Position numbers and translations under genes: made by a program
Shown: positions 50,201 to 59,842 of the stretch, in pieces
How positions within the stretch are numbered: the first letter of the stretch is position 1
How the letters are laid out: each line of letters opens with the position of its first letter
Assembly (NCBI RefSeq): GCF_033118175.1
Contig: NC_083685.1
Span: forward strand, 123,016,501-123,080,500
Direction: 5' to 3'
Origin: Dama dama
Taxonomy: Eukaryota > Chordata > Mammalia > Artiodactyla > Cervidae
DNA length: 64,000 nt
The notes under the pieces: generated by a model
Told to the model about the DNA's origin: nothing
The model's database searches: none
What the model saw: the letters and a program-made list of their open reading frames with translations, nothing else

Positions 50201-53200
50201 AGCCTGACACAGAGAAACTGCCTCTCTCCAGGAGGTGGCGTGATGGGTTGATGGCAGGCAGCTGGGTGCAGGGACAGAGACTAGGGTGACTCACTGTCTC
50301 CCCCAGAGCCTGAATACTGCCAGCCCTCCAGGTCTGCATCTATAGGCAGGGACACAGTGGGGCTTCAACAGGACGCCCCCGGACAAACCCAATTACAAAC
50401 TTCCTTTTTTGAGAAAGCAAAAATTCAGTTTCTGTTGCTCACAGTCCAAAGTGTCACGGCTCTGACAGAGAGAAACTGCAGGTTCCCGGACCCAACTGAG
50501 CATTGTGTGAGAGCAATTAGGAGGAGCAGGGGCCAGAATCCCTAGAGACTAATGCAGGCATGGGGCAGGGAGACCCATCAGATGGTGTCAGAAAGCTGAA
50601 GATCAAGGGTTTATCAGGTGCTGTGGGAGCAATTTAAGAAGCGGTTAGGGCCCACCAGGCTTCTTCTTCTTTTTTTTTTTTTTAAGTTATGCTCTATTTT
50701 TATTTATTTATTTTTCCTACACTCTTTTTTTTGGGGGGGGGGGGGGCTAGTCACACTTTCATGCACTGGAGAAGGAAACGGTAGCCCACTCCAGCGTTCT
50801 TGCCTGGAGAATCCCAGGGACGGGAGCCTGGTGGGCTGCCGTCTATGGGGTCACACAGAGTCAGACACGACTGACATGACTTAGCAGCAGCAGCAGTCAC
50901 ACAGTATGTGAGATCTTAGTTCCCCGACCAGGGATTGAACCTGCGCCCCCTGCATTGGAAGCGTGGCGCCTTAACCACATGACCATCAGGGAAGTCCCCT
51001 CATCTAGCTTCAGAACTATTCCTTCCCAGTCTTTTAATTCACTTAGCAAACAAATATTTATATAAGCAGCGATCTTGTGCCCATTTTGGAATTTTGCAGT
51101 GATAAAATAGGAAAAAAAAATATCCCAATCATATGTGGCTTACCCCTTAAAGAGGGGACAAGTAGTTGTAAATGTCAGGTAGCAACATGTTCTATAAAAA
51201 TGAGCCAGATCTGAAAAGACTACACACTGTGTGATTCCAACTATTCTGGGAGAAGTAAAACAATGGAAACAGTGAAAAGAGATCAGTCGCTTCTGGGGGC
51301 TGGGGTGGGTGGGAGGGAGGGATGACTAGGTGAATACAGGATTTTTAAGTCTGTGAATACAAATAGGGAGGGAGTATCTGCCAGGACCAGTGGACAAGCT
51401 GGAGAAGCTCTGGGAGGTTGTGGGGTAGGGGGGTTTCTGGGGTTCAGTCATGTTTCGTTCCTAGCCCAACCTGTGACAACCAAAGTCAGAGAAAAAGCGA
51501 CTTTCCTTCTGATTCTCCACATGTGGGATCTTAGTTCCCCGACCAAGGATCAAACTGAGGTCCCTGCAGCGGAAGCTTGTAGTCTTAACCACTGGACTGC
51601 CAGGGAAGTCCCAACCATTTTAAAGGGAACAGGTCAAAATTGATGGTGTCATTAAAAAAAATAAATAGTAAACAATTCAGTGGCATTTAGCACATTCACA
51701 ATGTTTTGCAACCATCACCTCTATCTAGTTTCTAAACATTATTTTCAGGGCTTCCCTGGTGGTTCAGTGGTAAAAGAATCTGCCTGCCAACAGGAGATGC
51801 AAGCTCGATCCCTGAGTGGGGAAGATCCCCTGAAGGAGAGTATGGCAACCCTCTCCAGTATTTTTACCTGGGAAATCCCATGGATGGAGGAGCCTGGTGG
51901 GCTACAGTCCATGGGGTCACAAAGATTCAGACATGACTTAGCGACTAAATAACAACAACAAAACATTTTTTTTCATCTCAGAAGGAAATCCATTAAGCAC
52001 CCCCTGTAATCACATTTTTCTGTCTCTACAGATTACCCTGTTCTGGATGTTTCACATAAATGGAATCATACATATAAATAATAATCATACATATAAATGT
52101 GACCTTTTGTGCCTGGCTTCTTTCAATGAGCACTGTGTTTTCAGGGTCTATCCATGTTCTAGTATGTATCAGTAGTTCATTCCTTTTTTGTGCCCAAAAT
52201 AATTCCATTGCATGGACATATCACACTTTGTTTACCCATTCATCTGTGGATGAATTTGAACTTTTCCTACCTTTTGGCAATTGTGAATAATGCTGCTGTG
52301 AACATGGGTGTACATGTATTTGAGTACTTATTTTCAATTATTTGGGGTTAGAATTTTTTAATTGAACTATATTGCTGACTTATAATATTACATTACATTA
52401 GTTTCATGTGTGTGACATAGTGATTCAACATTTTATAGATTATACTCCATTTAAAGTTATTACAAAATAATGGCTATATTTCCCTCTGCTGTACAATAAT
52501 ATATCTTTGTTGCTTGTCTATTTTACACACAGTATTTTCTCTCTTCTAGAAAGAATTTTTATTTTTTATTTATTTTTATTTTTTTTAGTTCTACCACTTT
52601 ATTGCTACCAACCCATCTCCCTCCATCCTCATGCACCCATGCTCAGTCATGTAACCCCATGGACTGCAGCCCGCCAGGCTCCTTTGTCCATGGACTTTTC
52701 CAGGCAAGAATACTGCAGTGGGTTGCCATTTCCTTCTCCTAGAAAGAATTTTTAACACTGTTCATACTATCAGAAAAAAAGAGATTGCAGGGAGCTACCT
52801 TGTGGTCCACTGGTTAGGACTTGGGAGATTTCACTGCCATGGCCCTAAGTTCAATTCTTGATCAGGTAACTAAGATCCTGCAAGCCAAGCAGCTCAGCCA
52901 AAAAAAAAACATAAAAAAACCCCACAACAAACCAGGATTGCACACTATTAAAACAGAAGGCTTTCTTCCAGGAGAAAATAAAAAGAGGCTAGAAGAAACC
53001 ACATTACAATGTGAACAACGGGTGGCAGCATTATTGATGGTTTTATTTTCCAAAATTCTTTTCAGTAAGCAAATGCTCCTTTTGCAATCAGAAAACAACG
53101 GTTGCCTAAAAATGGCCAGCCTCAGATAGTGCAGGGCAGGGCTATTACAATGTGGTCTGTGAACACTGGGTGCCCCATAATGTTTGCTACTGGTCCATGA

Positions 53201-56200
53201 CGAACTAAGTAAAATGTGCAGGTAAACATTTATATATTAATATAGGCAGTTTGGTAGAATGGCCGTGTCTATTGAAATTAGGGCTAAGAAATTTGGGCTT
53301 TCAAACAATTTGTACATGAATGTTCACAGCCGCACTTTTCACAATCGCCAAAAGGGGGAAACAGCCCAGATGTCCAACAGCGGGATGAATGGATAAACAA
53401 AATGCGGTCCATCCACACAACGGAAAATTATTCGTCCATAAATAGGAATGAAGCCGGGGCCTGCCTAATGGGTAGGGAGTGTCCTTTCAGGGTTATGAAA
53501 AATGTTTTGGAACCAGACAGAGGAGATGGTGGTACAGCATCGTGAAGGTACTGAATGCTGCTGACTTGTACACTGTAAAATGGTTCAAGTGAAAAAAAAA
53601 TTTTTTTAATTAAATTAAATGGTTAAAATGGTACATTTTAAGTTATGTGTATCCTATCACAGTTAAACAAAAGTGGGCCTGTATTATGTGTGCCTTTGTT
53701 TTTTTCCTTTGGTTTTATCTGGTGGAAAGGAAAAAGGGCCAACTCAGCCTTAAAAGGTAGGAGGATCCCTCGGAGAGGCTGTCAGTCGCAGAAGCTGTCA
53801 ATCACGAGGCCCCCACCCACCTCGCTGGTGATTGGCTCTCCTAGGGCGAGGCGTGGCTTGAGGGACAGGGAGTTTGGAAATGTGCCCCCAGCCTGGTTAC
53901 GCACACACTTTATTTAGTTTCTTGTACAATGTATTTTTGAAGAGGAAAAAAAAAAAGAAGAAGAAACTAAAATAGTTGCTTAAGTTTACTGCAACTCATC
54001 TGAAAAGACCCTGATGCTGGGAAAGATTGAAGGCGGGAGAAGGGGACAACAGAGGATGAGATGGTTGGATGGCATCACGGACTCAATGGACATGAGTTTG
54101 AGTAAACTCTGGGAGTTGGTGATGGACAGGGAGGCCTGGAATGCTGCAGTCCGTGGGGTCGCAAAGAGTCGGACACGACTGAGCGACTGAACTGAACTGA
54201 ACTGAAATTTACTGCTATGCTCACTGCTTCCACTTCTGTAAAGTGGCCTGCTTACTGATGCTCACCACTCTGCTTCTGTGAACCGGCCTGCTTACGGCTT
54301 CAACCAAACTGCGTAGGCTGGAAAGTCACTAGGACCCGGAAGCCGACGCCATATAAAAGATACCCAGAACAAAGCCTGGGTGCTCAGACCCTGGAGGTGA
54401 TTCCCCTATGCCCGCACTGGGGCTGAATAAACCCTGCTGTTCTGCATCTCCCAGTAATCTCTTTCCGTTGCCACGACTTCTAAAAACATTTTTACTGAGA
54501 GTCTTATTAAACAAATTTAATAGCTACTGGTAGAGGACACAGTTCTTCCAACTTCCCTCTGCCCGTGTTCACCTAGCCGTCCCCAGGTGCCTAGCCTGGG
54601 AGAGGCCAGGTCTTGGGGGAGAATAAACATGACCTACTCATTGGAAGAGAACAGTGCACACCGCAAGTTACTGGTGGAAGATGTTAGGATGGAGTAGATC
54701 AAAAGAAAAACAATGTCCTTCTTCCTGGTGCAAAAAGGGAAAAAAGAGTTTACCTCCCTCCCTTTTCTAGGAGAATTTATTTTTAGGAGACATCATCATA
54801 AATCCTTTCTCTACCCCTTTGGGAATGCATGTAAATATTTTTTAAAGCTAAATGAGTCTCTTGCCAGTTTTACAACTTAGGAATGTTTTTCTCAAAGATC
54901 TGGGAGCTCTTTGGGTTTTTATTGATGTGGACCATTTTTAAAGTTTTTTACTGAATTTTTTACAATACTGTTTTCTGTTTTTGTTTTTTGACTGTGAGGC
55001 ATGTGGGCTCCCTGACCAGGGATCAAACATGCACCCCCTGAATTGGAGGATAAAGTCTTAATCACCGGACTTCCAGGGGAGTCCTTGGGGGCTGTCTCTT
55101 TGAAATGTAATTATCAGCAAGATAATCCATGGGAGGGCAGGACCCTAATTTCAATACCCATCCAGCTACAAGTTGCAAAGCCATTATTTGTCATAAAGCT
55201 ATGGGGATTTTTTGTTTTCCTCTGGATAATGACAATTTGCAAGCTCAGATGGCCAGCCTAATGACTAGGTGGCTTTAGGAGGGACTAAGGTAGCAGAGAA
55301 GGCAATGGCACCCCACTCCAGTACTCTTGCCTGGAAAATCCCATGGACGGAGGAGCCTGGTAGGCTGCAGTCCATGGGGTCACGAAGAGTCGGACATGAC
55401 TTCACTTTCACTTTCACTTTTCACTTTAATGCTTTGGAGAAGGAAATGGCAACCCACTCCAGTGTTCTTGCCTGGAGAATCCCAGGGATGGGGGAGCCTG
55501 GTGGGCTGCGATCTATGGGGTCGCACAGAGTCGGACATGACTGAAGTGACTTAGCAGCAGCAGCAGCAGCAAGGTAGCAGATGGGCTTCCCTGGTAGCTC
55601 AGATGGTAAAGAATCTGCCTGCAGTGTGGGAGACGTGGGTTCCATCCCTGGGTTGGGAAGATCCCCTGGAGGAGGGCATGGCAACCCACTCCAGTATTCT
55701 TGCCTGGGAAATCCCATGGATAGAAGAGCCTGGCGGGCTACGGTCCAAAGAGTCGCAAAGAGTTAGCGACTAACAACGACAACAATGTGGTGGTGCCTTT
55801 GGGAGGTAATTAGGTTTAGGTGAGGTCATGAGGATGCAGCCCTTGTGGTGGGATTAGTGGCCTTATAAGAAGACAGGTGAGCATTTCTTTCTCTTCTTTC
55901 TGACATGTGAGGATGCAAGGGGAAGAGATCTATCTGCAAGCCAAGAAGAGACCCTCACCAGGGAACCAAATCAGCTGGCACCTTGACCTTGGACTTCTCA
56001 CCCTCCAACACTGGGAGAAAAAGATTCCTATTGTTTAAGCCACCCAGCCCATGGCATTTTGTTATGCAACCGGAGCTGACCAATACAAAGACAGATAATA
56101 TATAAATGCAGTATTTTTTAAAATCAGAATTATGCCAAAAAAGTTGATGATGAACAAAATGTCAACATTTCCAATAGAGACAGGCTCCAACCCTGTGCAT

Positions 56201-59200
56201 GCATGGCTCTGCTCACTCACCTGGCCCATCATCACACTCCCCTTCTTCACCAATGAAATGGCGCAGATACCGGCTGGAGCATCGAAAACAGGAAGGGAGG
56301 TGGGATGTGAATGTAAAGCTGTCCACAGGGCTTCTCAGGAGGCATGGCTAAACACATTCTCTGAGGGCTTACTCTGGAGTCTCAGAGCTTCTTAGCCCTT
56401 GCTTCTTATGAGAGACTCCCTTTCTCTACCGGGTCAGCTCTTTTTTCCCTCAAGACAATTACAGTAGACAAACAGGTTTGCTACCTGCTCACGTAGGCAT
56501 CATTGCACACTCAAATATATACTGAGTCTATAGAGACATATTTGGTGCAGAGCTAAGCATGGTAGGAAACTGTGAAGAGCCAAGGACACAGCTCCAGCTC
56601 TATGAGGACAGGGAAGGTGCTGAAATGTGCTGGAATAAACCCCTACTAGCCTCTCCCTCCAGCTCTCCCTACATCTCAGTGTAGAGCTCCATCTGGCCTG
56701 CTGGAACAAAGTGCATTTGCCAACCTCCAATTTTCCCAACTTGCAGGAGGGGCTGGCTGCTTCCTCACCCACACATTCCCTGTGGAAACTGCCTGCCCGA
56801 CCCAGCTCAAAAGGTGGCAGCACACACTCAGGAGACCCAGGACTGGGATGGGAATCAACCTTGAGACTTTACTAGCTTACAGATTCCCAAGCCTTGATTT
56901 CATTAAAAAAAAAAAAAAGCTTCTTTGATTTGGTAAATAGCAACAACATTCCACTTTCAGCAGCTGAGTGGGACACCTTCCTTTTTTCACTCTACTCCCC
57001 TGGGCCACTGTGGCCTTAAGGCCTGGGCATAGCTGGCTGGCTGGCTGATCAGGCAGGGATGTGGAGCACAGTCTCTGAGACTCCCTCCCCTTGACGGTCC
57101 TGCAGCCAGGGCTCCCGGAGCAGATGAGATGCCTGGACTTTGGGAACTGTCCAGAGAGGCTGGGCTCTGAGGCTCCTCCTCCCTACCCCAGCATCTTGAA
57201 CCACTGCCACATGCTAAAGTCCACCCAAAGCGGCCACAGAGAGATCCCCCAGTACCTTTGCTTCCTATCTGTGAATAGGTCCTCATGGCCTCCTCTGCTC
57301 CCAGTCGGACGACCCATCTGCTGGGGGAGTACTGGTTATCCAGCTCCTGTGAGACACAGATACAATGTTCTGTAAGACCTCTGACCTCCACGCAGACCCT
57401 GCCCCCGCCCTTCCACGTGCCTGGATGCTCCTCTCTGCCTGGAGAAGCCCCTTCCCTGATATCTCTCAAGATGCCCTCAGCTTCCTTCAAGCTCCTCCAG
57501 CCTCCAGCCTGGCAACCCAGGCCCCATTCTCCCCCTCACTAATTAAGGAGATGTTTCAGATACAACAGAAACAAGATTGTAAGTGCTGTCAGACACTTGC
57601 AGTGAGGGCAGTGGCCTTGCCTTTAAGCAGCCGGACAGTCTTAAAGGGAAATGAGGACGCACAAAGGTATCCCAGTGAATGCCACCATAGGCACCACTTC
57701 TACAGCAGCTAAGATCACAGGAAGCCAGAGAGCTAGGGTGGTCGATGCAGAGAAAGTGATGTGAAGCTGATCTTCCCTGACAGGACATAAATCTGACTGA
57801 AGGTCACAGCACAATCAGCGGCCCAGAGGTGAAGAGCAATGAATCAAAGGTCAGACGATTGGAAATGTTGACCAGCCTCAATTGCTGAAACACAGAGGAA
57901 GGGGGGCTGGAGGGTGGAGGGTCTTGGATGTCAAGCTAGACGTTCAGACTTCAGAAAGTAATAAGGAACCAGGTTTTGGAGAAAGCGCTCAGACACACAA
58001 CAACCGCAAAACAAATAAAACAAACAAAAATGGGCGAAGGCTGGACTGGGAAGTTTGAAGACAGGGTGGTGTCATGGAAAGGTCTTAGGTTCTATACTCA
58101 GATGGGCTGAGTGCCATCCAAACTCCAACACTTGCAGGCTCTTTTAACCTGGGCAACTTTCTTACAGTCAGTCCTGTCATTTGTATAATGAGCAAAACAA
58201 TAGCACTTCACTTCATGTACATATCCTACAGCTTTCAGCCTGGTTAGGCTTTACACCTGGTGAGGCTGAAAGCTATAAGGCACGTACATGAAGAAAAGCT
58301 AACCATTCAGATGTGGGTTTCCTCCTCGTCCCCCTGAACAGGGTTCTTGGCCAGTGGTCTTTGGATCTGTACCATCTGTGCCCATAGGATATTTGCAGCC
58401 ATGCCTGGCACACTCTGTGACTGCGACCATCATCTTTATTGCTGCTGCTGCTGCTGCTGCTAAGTCGCTTCAGTCGTGTCCGACTCTGTGCGACCCCATG
58501 GACAGCAGCCCACCAGGCTCCTCTGTCCCTGGGATTCTCCAGGCAAGAGTACTGGAGTGGGTTGCCATTTCCTTCTCCAATGCAGGAAAGTGAAGTGAAA
58601 GTTAAGTTGCTCAGTTGTGTCCGGCTCTTCGAGACCCCACTGACTGTAGCCTACCAGGCTCCTCCGTCCATGGGATTTTCCAGACAAGAGTACTGGAGAG
58701 GGTTGCCATCTTTATTGCTATTATTTACCTATAAGAATGGTAATGCAATGTGTTTCTGAGAGTGCTCTCCTATTGTAGGAGTTTGTGTCAGAAAGGGAAA
58801 GACAAGAGAGAGATAGACACACATGCGCACACACAGCGGATGGAGTTTCTTGGGGGCAGTATCTATAACTCATCACATTCTTAGATATGTCCATGACCTG
58901 AGAAAGAACTGCTGCTTCAAATGTAGGAAAGCTAGTCAGGAAATTATAACTGAATGATAATCATAACGAGTGCTTTGCATATGTGGTTTCTTTTTTTTTA
59001 ATGGAGGAGAGAGAAAGAGTGGCTTCATTTCTTTGCCAGGCAAAGGGGCAACACAGAAGGCTAGCGCCTCAAGAACTGTGCCCCAAACATGGGGTTTCTA
59101 ACCCTCACGACCATCCTGCAGTAAAACCAACCTTTCTGCTTCCTTCAGGTCTGGCACATTCTCTGCACATTGCATAACCTCAGATTAAGGTTAGGAACTT

Positions 59201-59509
59201 CGGCCCCAACCACCTCTGGGTTTATAAATATTAACATAGCCAGGGCTTCCGTATTCTACCCTTAAAATCAGACTAGCAGAAGCCTATCTGTGGAGAGAAG
59301 TAAAATAAATCACAGTGCTAAAGCTTTGGGGACCTGTTACACAGTACCAACAGCCTCCACAGGAATGATTCTGAACTTTTCTCTCAACTCTCATCTAATG
59401 TCTGAGCAACACTCCTCAGCCCCAGCCTCTCTCCCTGTGATCCTCCTACCTCTTTAGACATCCTCTTCCAGGGAGCCTCGTGCCCGTGATTTCCGCCCAA
59501 GACGTCCAT
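38220..59509 (-). CDS. AFMID: Kynurenine formamidase (arylformamidase), 11 exons
   Basis: Hydrolyses N-formyl-L-kynurenine to kynurenine and formate in tryptophan breakdown. Exons in order: 59509-59450, 57346-57256, 45406-45302, 45221-45173, 43884-43799, 43703-43631, 43444-43347, 43051-42973, 42863-42722, 42503-42399, 38252-38220. They total 921 nt, giving 306 residues plus TGA, in frame throughout (human 303, mouse about 305). Alpha/beta-hydrolase landmarks: oxyanion motif HGGYW (94-98), nucleophile Ser163 in GHSAG (161-165), Asp248 in GQHDSPEF and His280 in HDVDHFEI. Exon 1 encodes MDVLGGNHGHEAPWKRMSKE, clearly like the human start. The last exon encodes IILKTIFQES, 4.1 kb beyond exon 10. 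Intron 2 is about 11.8 kb and full of repeats. Exon 7 has a weak acceptor (ctgaag). The promoter is shared with TK1. Confidence 0.93.
38588..38812 (-). repeat. Bov-tA SINE in AFMID intron 10
   Basis: 'gtgctaagtcacttcagttgtttctgactctttgcaacccc' through 'ctacatctcctgcattggcagg'. More SINEs follow in the same intron: 38918-39022 (+), 39078-39200 (+), 39802-39995 (-), 40329-40535 (+) and 40605-40715 (+). Confidence 0.85.
39078..39200 (+). repeat. Ruminant tRNA-Glu-like SINE
   Basis: 'gggacgtccctggcggtccagtgg' through 'ctaagattccacatgctacatagcatggcc' and an A/T tail. Confidence 0.85.
39802..39995 (-). repeat. Bov-tA SINE
   Basis: 'gtgaaagtcggtcagttgtgtccgacttctctgc' through 'ccagctgagccacaagggaagcc'. 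Confidence 0.85.
40329..40535 (+). repeat. Bov-tA SINE
   Basis: 'gacttccctggtggctcagtggtaaagaatcc' through 'gcaaaagagttggacatgacctggcaac', complete Bov-tA layout on the + strand. Confidence 0.9.
41240..42010 (-). repeat. Old L1 3' end, AFMID intron 10
   Basis: Contains 'caaagtgattaagttatata', 'ttattacaaaatactgaatatagttccctctgctat' and 'ctgctatgaacactggggtgcatgtatc', the complement of L1 ORF2 and 3' UTR. Heavily mutated. Confidence 0.75.
44440..45095 (+). repeat. MaLR/MLT1-like LTR split by a Bov-tA SINE
   Basis: The text 'ctaaaccctggtacctgtaaatgtgaccttatttgc' and later 'cttctggcctccagaactgtgag' are MLT1-type LTR signatures. The element is broken at 44564-44785 by a + strand Bov-tA SINE flanked by the imperfect repeat CTATGCAGATA/CTATGCAGACA (44553-44563 and 44786-44796). 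It ends 80 bp before AFMID exon 4. Confidence 0.75.
46120..46625 (+). mobile_element. LTR-like unit, AFMID intron 2
   Basis: TATAAAAG at 46438-46445 and AATAAA at 46505-46510 (67 bp apart), in a region with no coding content and a U3-like upstream part. It fits a solitary ERV LTR. The ends are approximate and the family is not recognised. Confidence 0.55.
47095..47195 (+). repeat. Ruminant tRNA-Glu-like SINE
   Basis: 'gggaattccccagcagtccaatgg' through 'tggaactaagatcccacaagata'. Confidence 0.8.
47420..48386 (-). repeat. Long ruminant SINE split by an RPL10 retrocopy
   Basis: The SINE (- strand) runs from about 47420 to 47707 and resumes at 48351-48386 ('ggcagattcttaatcactgaaccaccagggaagccc'). 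Between the halves sits the RPL10 pseudogene, so the SINE is the older insertion. Confidence 0.8.
47708..48350 (-). pseudogene. RPL10: RPL10 processed pseudogene
   Basis: Retrocopy of ribosomal protein L10 mRNA. Reading the - strand: the 5' UTR remnant 'cgctctttcccttcggcacccc' (48350-48325), a start-codon equivalent at 48307, recognisable pieces YCQNKLNPKSDFCQG, VSDECEQLSSKALEAAHVCANKSMVK, GKDGFHIRVGLHPF, LQNKEH, EALRRAKFKFPG and PDGCGV, then the 3' UTR with AATAAA at about 47738 and a degenerate A-tail. It has no introns, several frameshifts and stops, and lacks roughly 35 codons of the middle (the region after LHPF up to LQNKEH). Flanking copies GGCGGATTCTT (47697-47707) and GGCAGATTCTT (48351-48361) are the target duplication. 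Not coding. It lies in AFMID intron 2. Confidence 0.92.
48985..49515 (-). repeat. MaLR/MLT1-like LTR, reverse orientation
   Basis: 'gttgctggggctgccctaatgaaatgcc', 'gacatttatttctcgaagttctggaccctag', 'gatcaaggtgccggcagggg' and 'tgacctcatttaac' are the reverse complement of MLT1-type LTR sequence. Confidence 0.65.
49540..49850 (-). repeat. Two adjacent ruminant tRNA-Glu-like SINEs
   Basis: Two copies in the same orientation, 49540-49702 ('ggctgcatcaggtctcagttgcagc' to 'ccaccagggaagtccc') and 49743-49850 ('tttttggctgtgctgtgcggcg' to 'ctccagggaagtccc'). Confidence 0.85.
50690..50998 (-). repeat. Ruminant SINE interrupted by a + strand SINE
   Basis: The outer element ends at 50998 ('ccatcagggaagtcccc', - strand). 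A + strand Bov-tA-like unit occupies about 50765-50890 ('ctggagaaggaaacggtagcccactcc' to 'tcagacacgactgacatgac'). A T-run followed by a 14-15 G run is at 50727-50745. Confidence 0.75.
51747..51960 (+). repeat. Bov-tA SINE
   Basis: 'ggcttccctggtggttcagtggtaaaag' through 'cacaaagattcagacatgacttagcgac'. A reverse ruminant SINE lies just upstream at 51520-51612. Confidence 0.9.
52020..52520 (-). repeat. Old L1 3' end fragment, AFMID intron 2
   Basis: 'caatgagcactgtgttttcagggtctatccatg', 'ttgtgaataatgctgctgtgaacatgggtgtacatg' and 'gtgattcaacattttatag' match the complement of L1 3' sequence. SINE pieces at 52640-52740 (-) and 52790-52905 (+) follow. Confidence 0.7.
53300..53690 (+). repeat. Old L1 3' fragment
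   Basis: 'catgaatgttcacagccgcacttttcacaatcgcc', 'tggataaacaaaatgcggtccatcca' and 'tgctgacttgtacactgtaaaatgg' are typical of old mammalian L1 3' ends. Confidence 0.7.
53998..54213 (+). repeat. BovB LINE 3' end
   Basis: 'ctgaaaagaccctgatgctgggaaag' through 'gtcgcaaagagtcggacacgactgagcgac', finishing in (ACTGA)n. Similar to 533-800. It appears to be inserted in, or next to, the LTR-like unit that follows. Confidence 0.85.
54214..54500 (+). mobile_element. LTR-like unit, AFMID intron 2
   Basis: TATAAAA at 54352-54358 and AATAAA at 54426-54431 (74 bp apart), with a short repeated U3-like piece ('ctgtaaagtggcctgcttactgatgctcac' / 'ctgtgaaccggcctgcttacggc'). It fits a solitary ERV LTR. Family not recognised. 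Confidence 0.55.
55288..55770 (+). repeat. Three Bov-tA type units in a row
   Basis: A dimeric pair (about 55288-55440 and 55435-55572, joined by 'ttcactttcactttcacttttcac', ending in (CAG)n) is followed by a complete Bov-tA at 55583-55770. Confidence 0.85.
55790..56095 (+). repeat. MaLR/MLT1-like LTR
   Basis: 'gtgcctttgggaggtaattaggtttagg', 'gtgggattagtggccttataagaagac' and 'attgtttaagccacccagcccatggcattttgttatgcaa' are hallmark MLT1 sequences on the + strand. Confidence 0.8.
58440..58710 (-). repeat. Dimeric Bov-tA SINE
   Basis: Starts with (GCT)n, then two units with 'gtgtccgactctgtgcgacccc' and 'gtgtccggctcttcgagacccc'. Same arrangement as 21303-21587 and 55288-55572, reverse orientation. 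Confidence 0.85.
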
Positions 59510-59842
59510 TCCCGCTTTGCACCATCAGACGCGCACGCGCGCGCCCCTCGCCTTTTTATATCAGGTGGGCGGGGCTCCAATCAGCCCCCGCCCCAGAGGA
59601 GCCTCGCCCACCTCTCCCGGGACAGAGCCTGGTACGCGCGTTTCTGGTCCCTCCCATGAGGGGGCGGGCTGAAGCCAAATCTCCCTCCAGTCCCGCGGCC
59701 GCGCGGTGATTGGTTCCGGGACTGCGGCCCTGGCTCCCGATTGGCCCGCGCCAGGGATAACGTGCCCTGCGCGGGAACCGGCGGGAGCCTGCAAGGCGGC
59801 GGCGGCGCAGAGTGCTCGGTTTACCAGCTCCCTGAAGGTGCC
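59510..59842. promoter_or_regulatory. AFMID/TK1 bidirectional promoter (CpG island)
   Basis: 333 bp separate the AFMID ATG (59509, - strand) and the TK1 ATG (59843, + strand). Seen: an alternating CG tract (59529-59545), TATAAAA on the - strand at 59560-59554 (45 bp before the AFMID ATG), GC boxes (59567-59575 and about 59585-59594), CCAAT at 59577-59581, inverted CCAAT (ATTGG) at 59709-59713 and 59740-59744, and GCGCGGGAA, an E2F-like site, at 59769-59777. CCAAT, Sp1 and E2F control is established for TK1 genes. The CpG island extends to about 60330. Confidence 0.8.
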
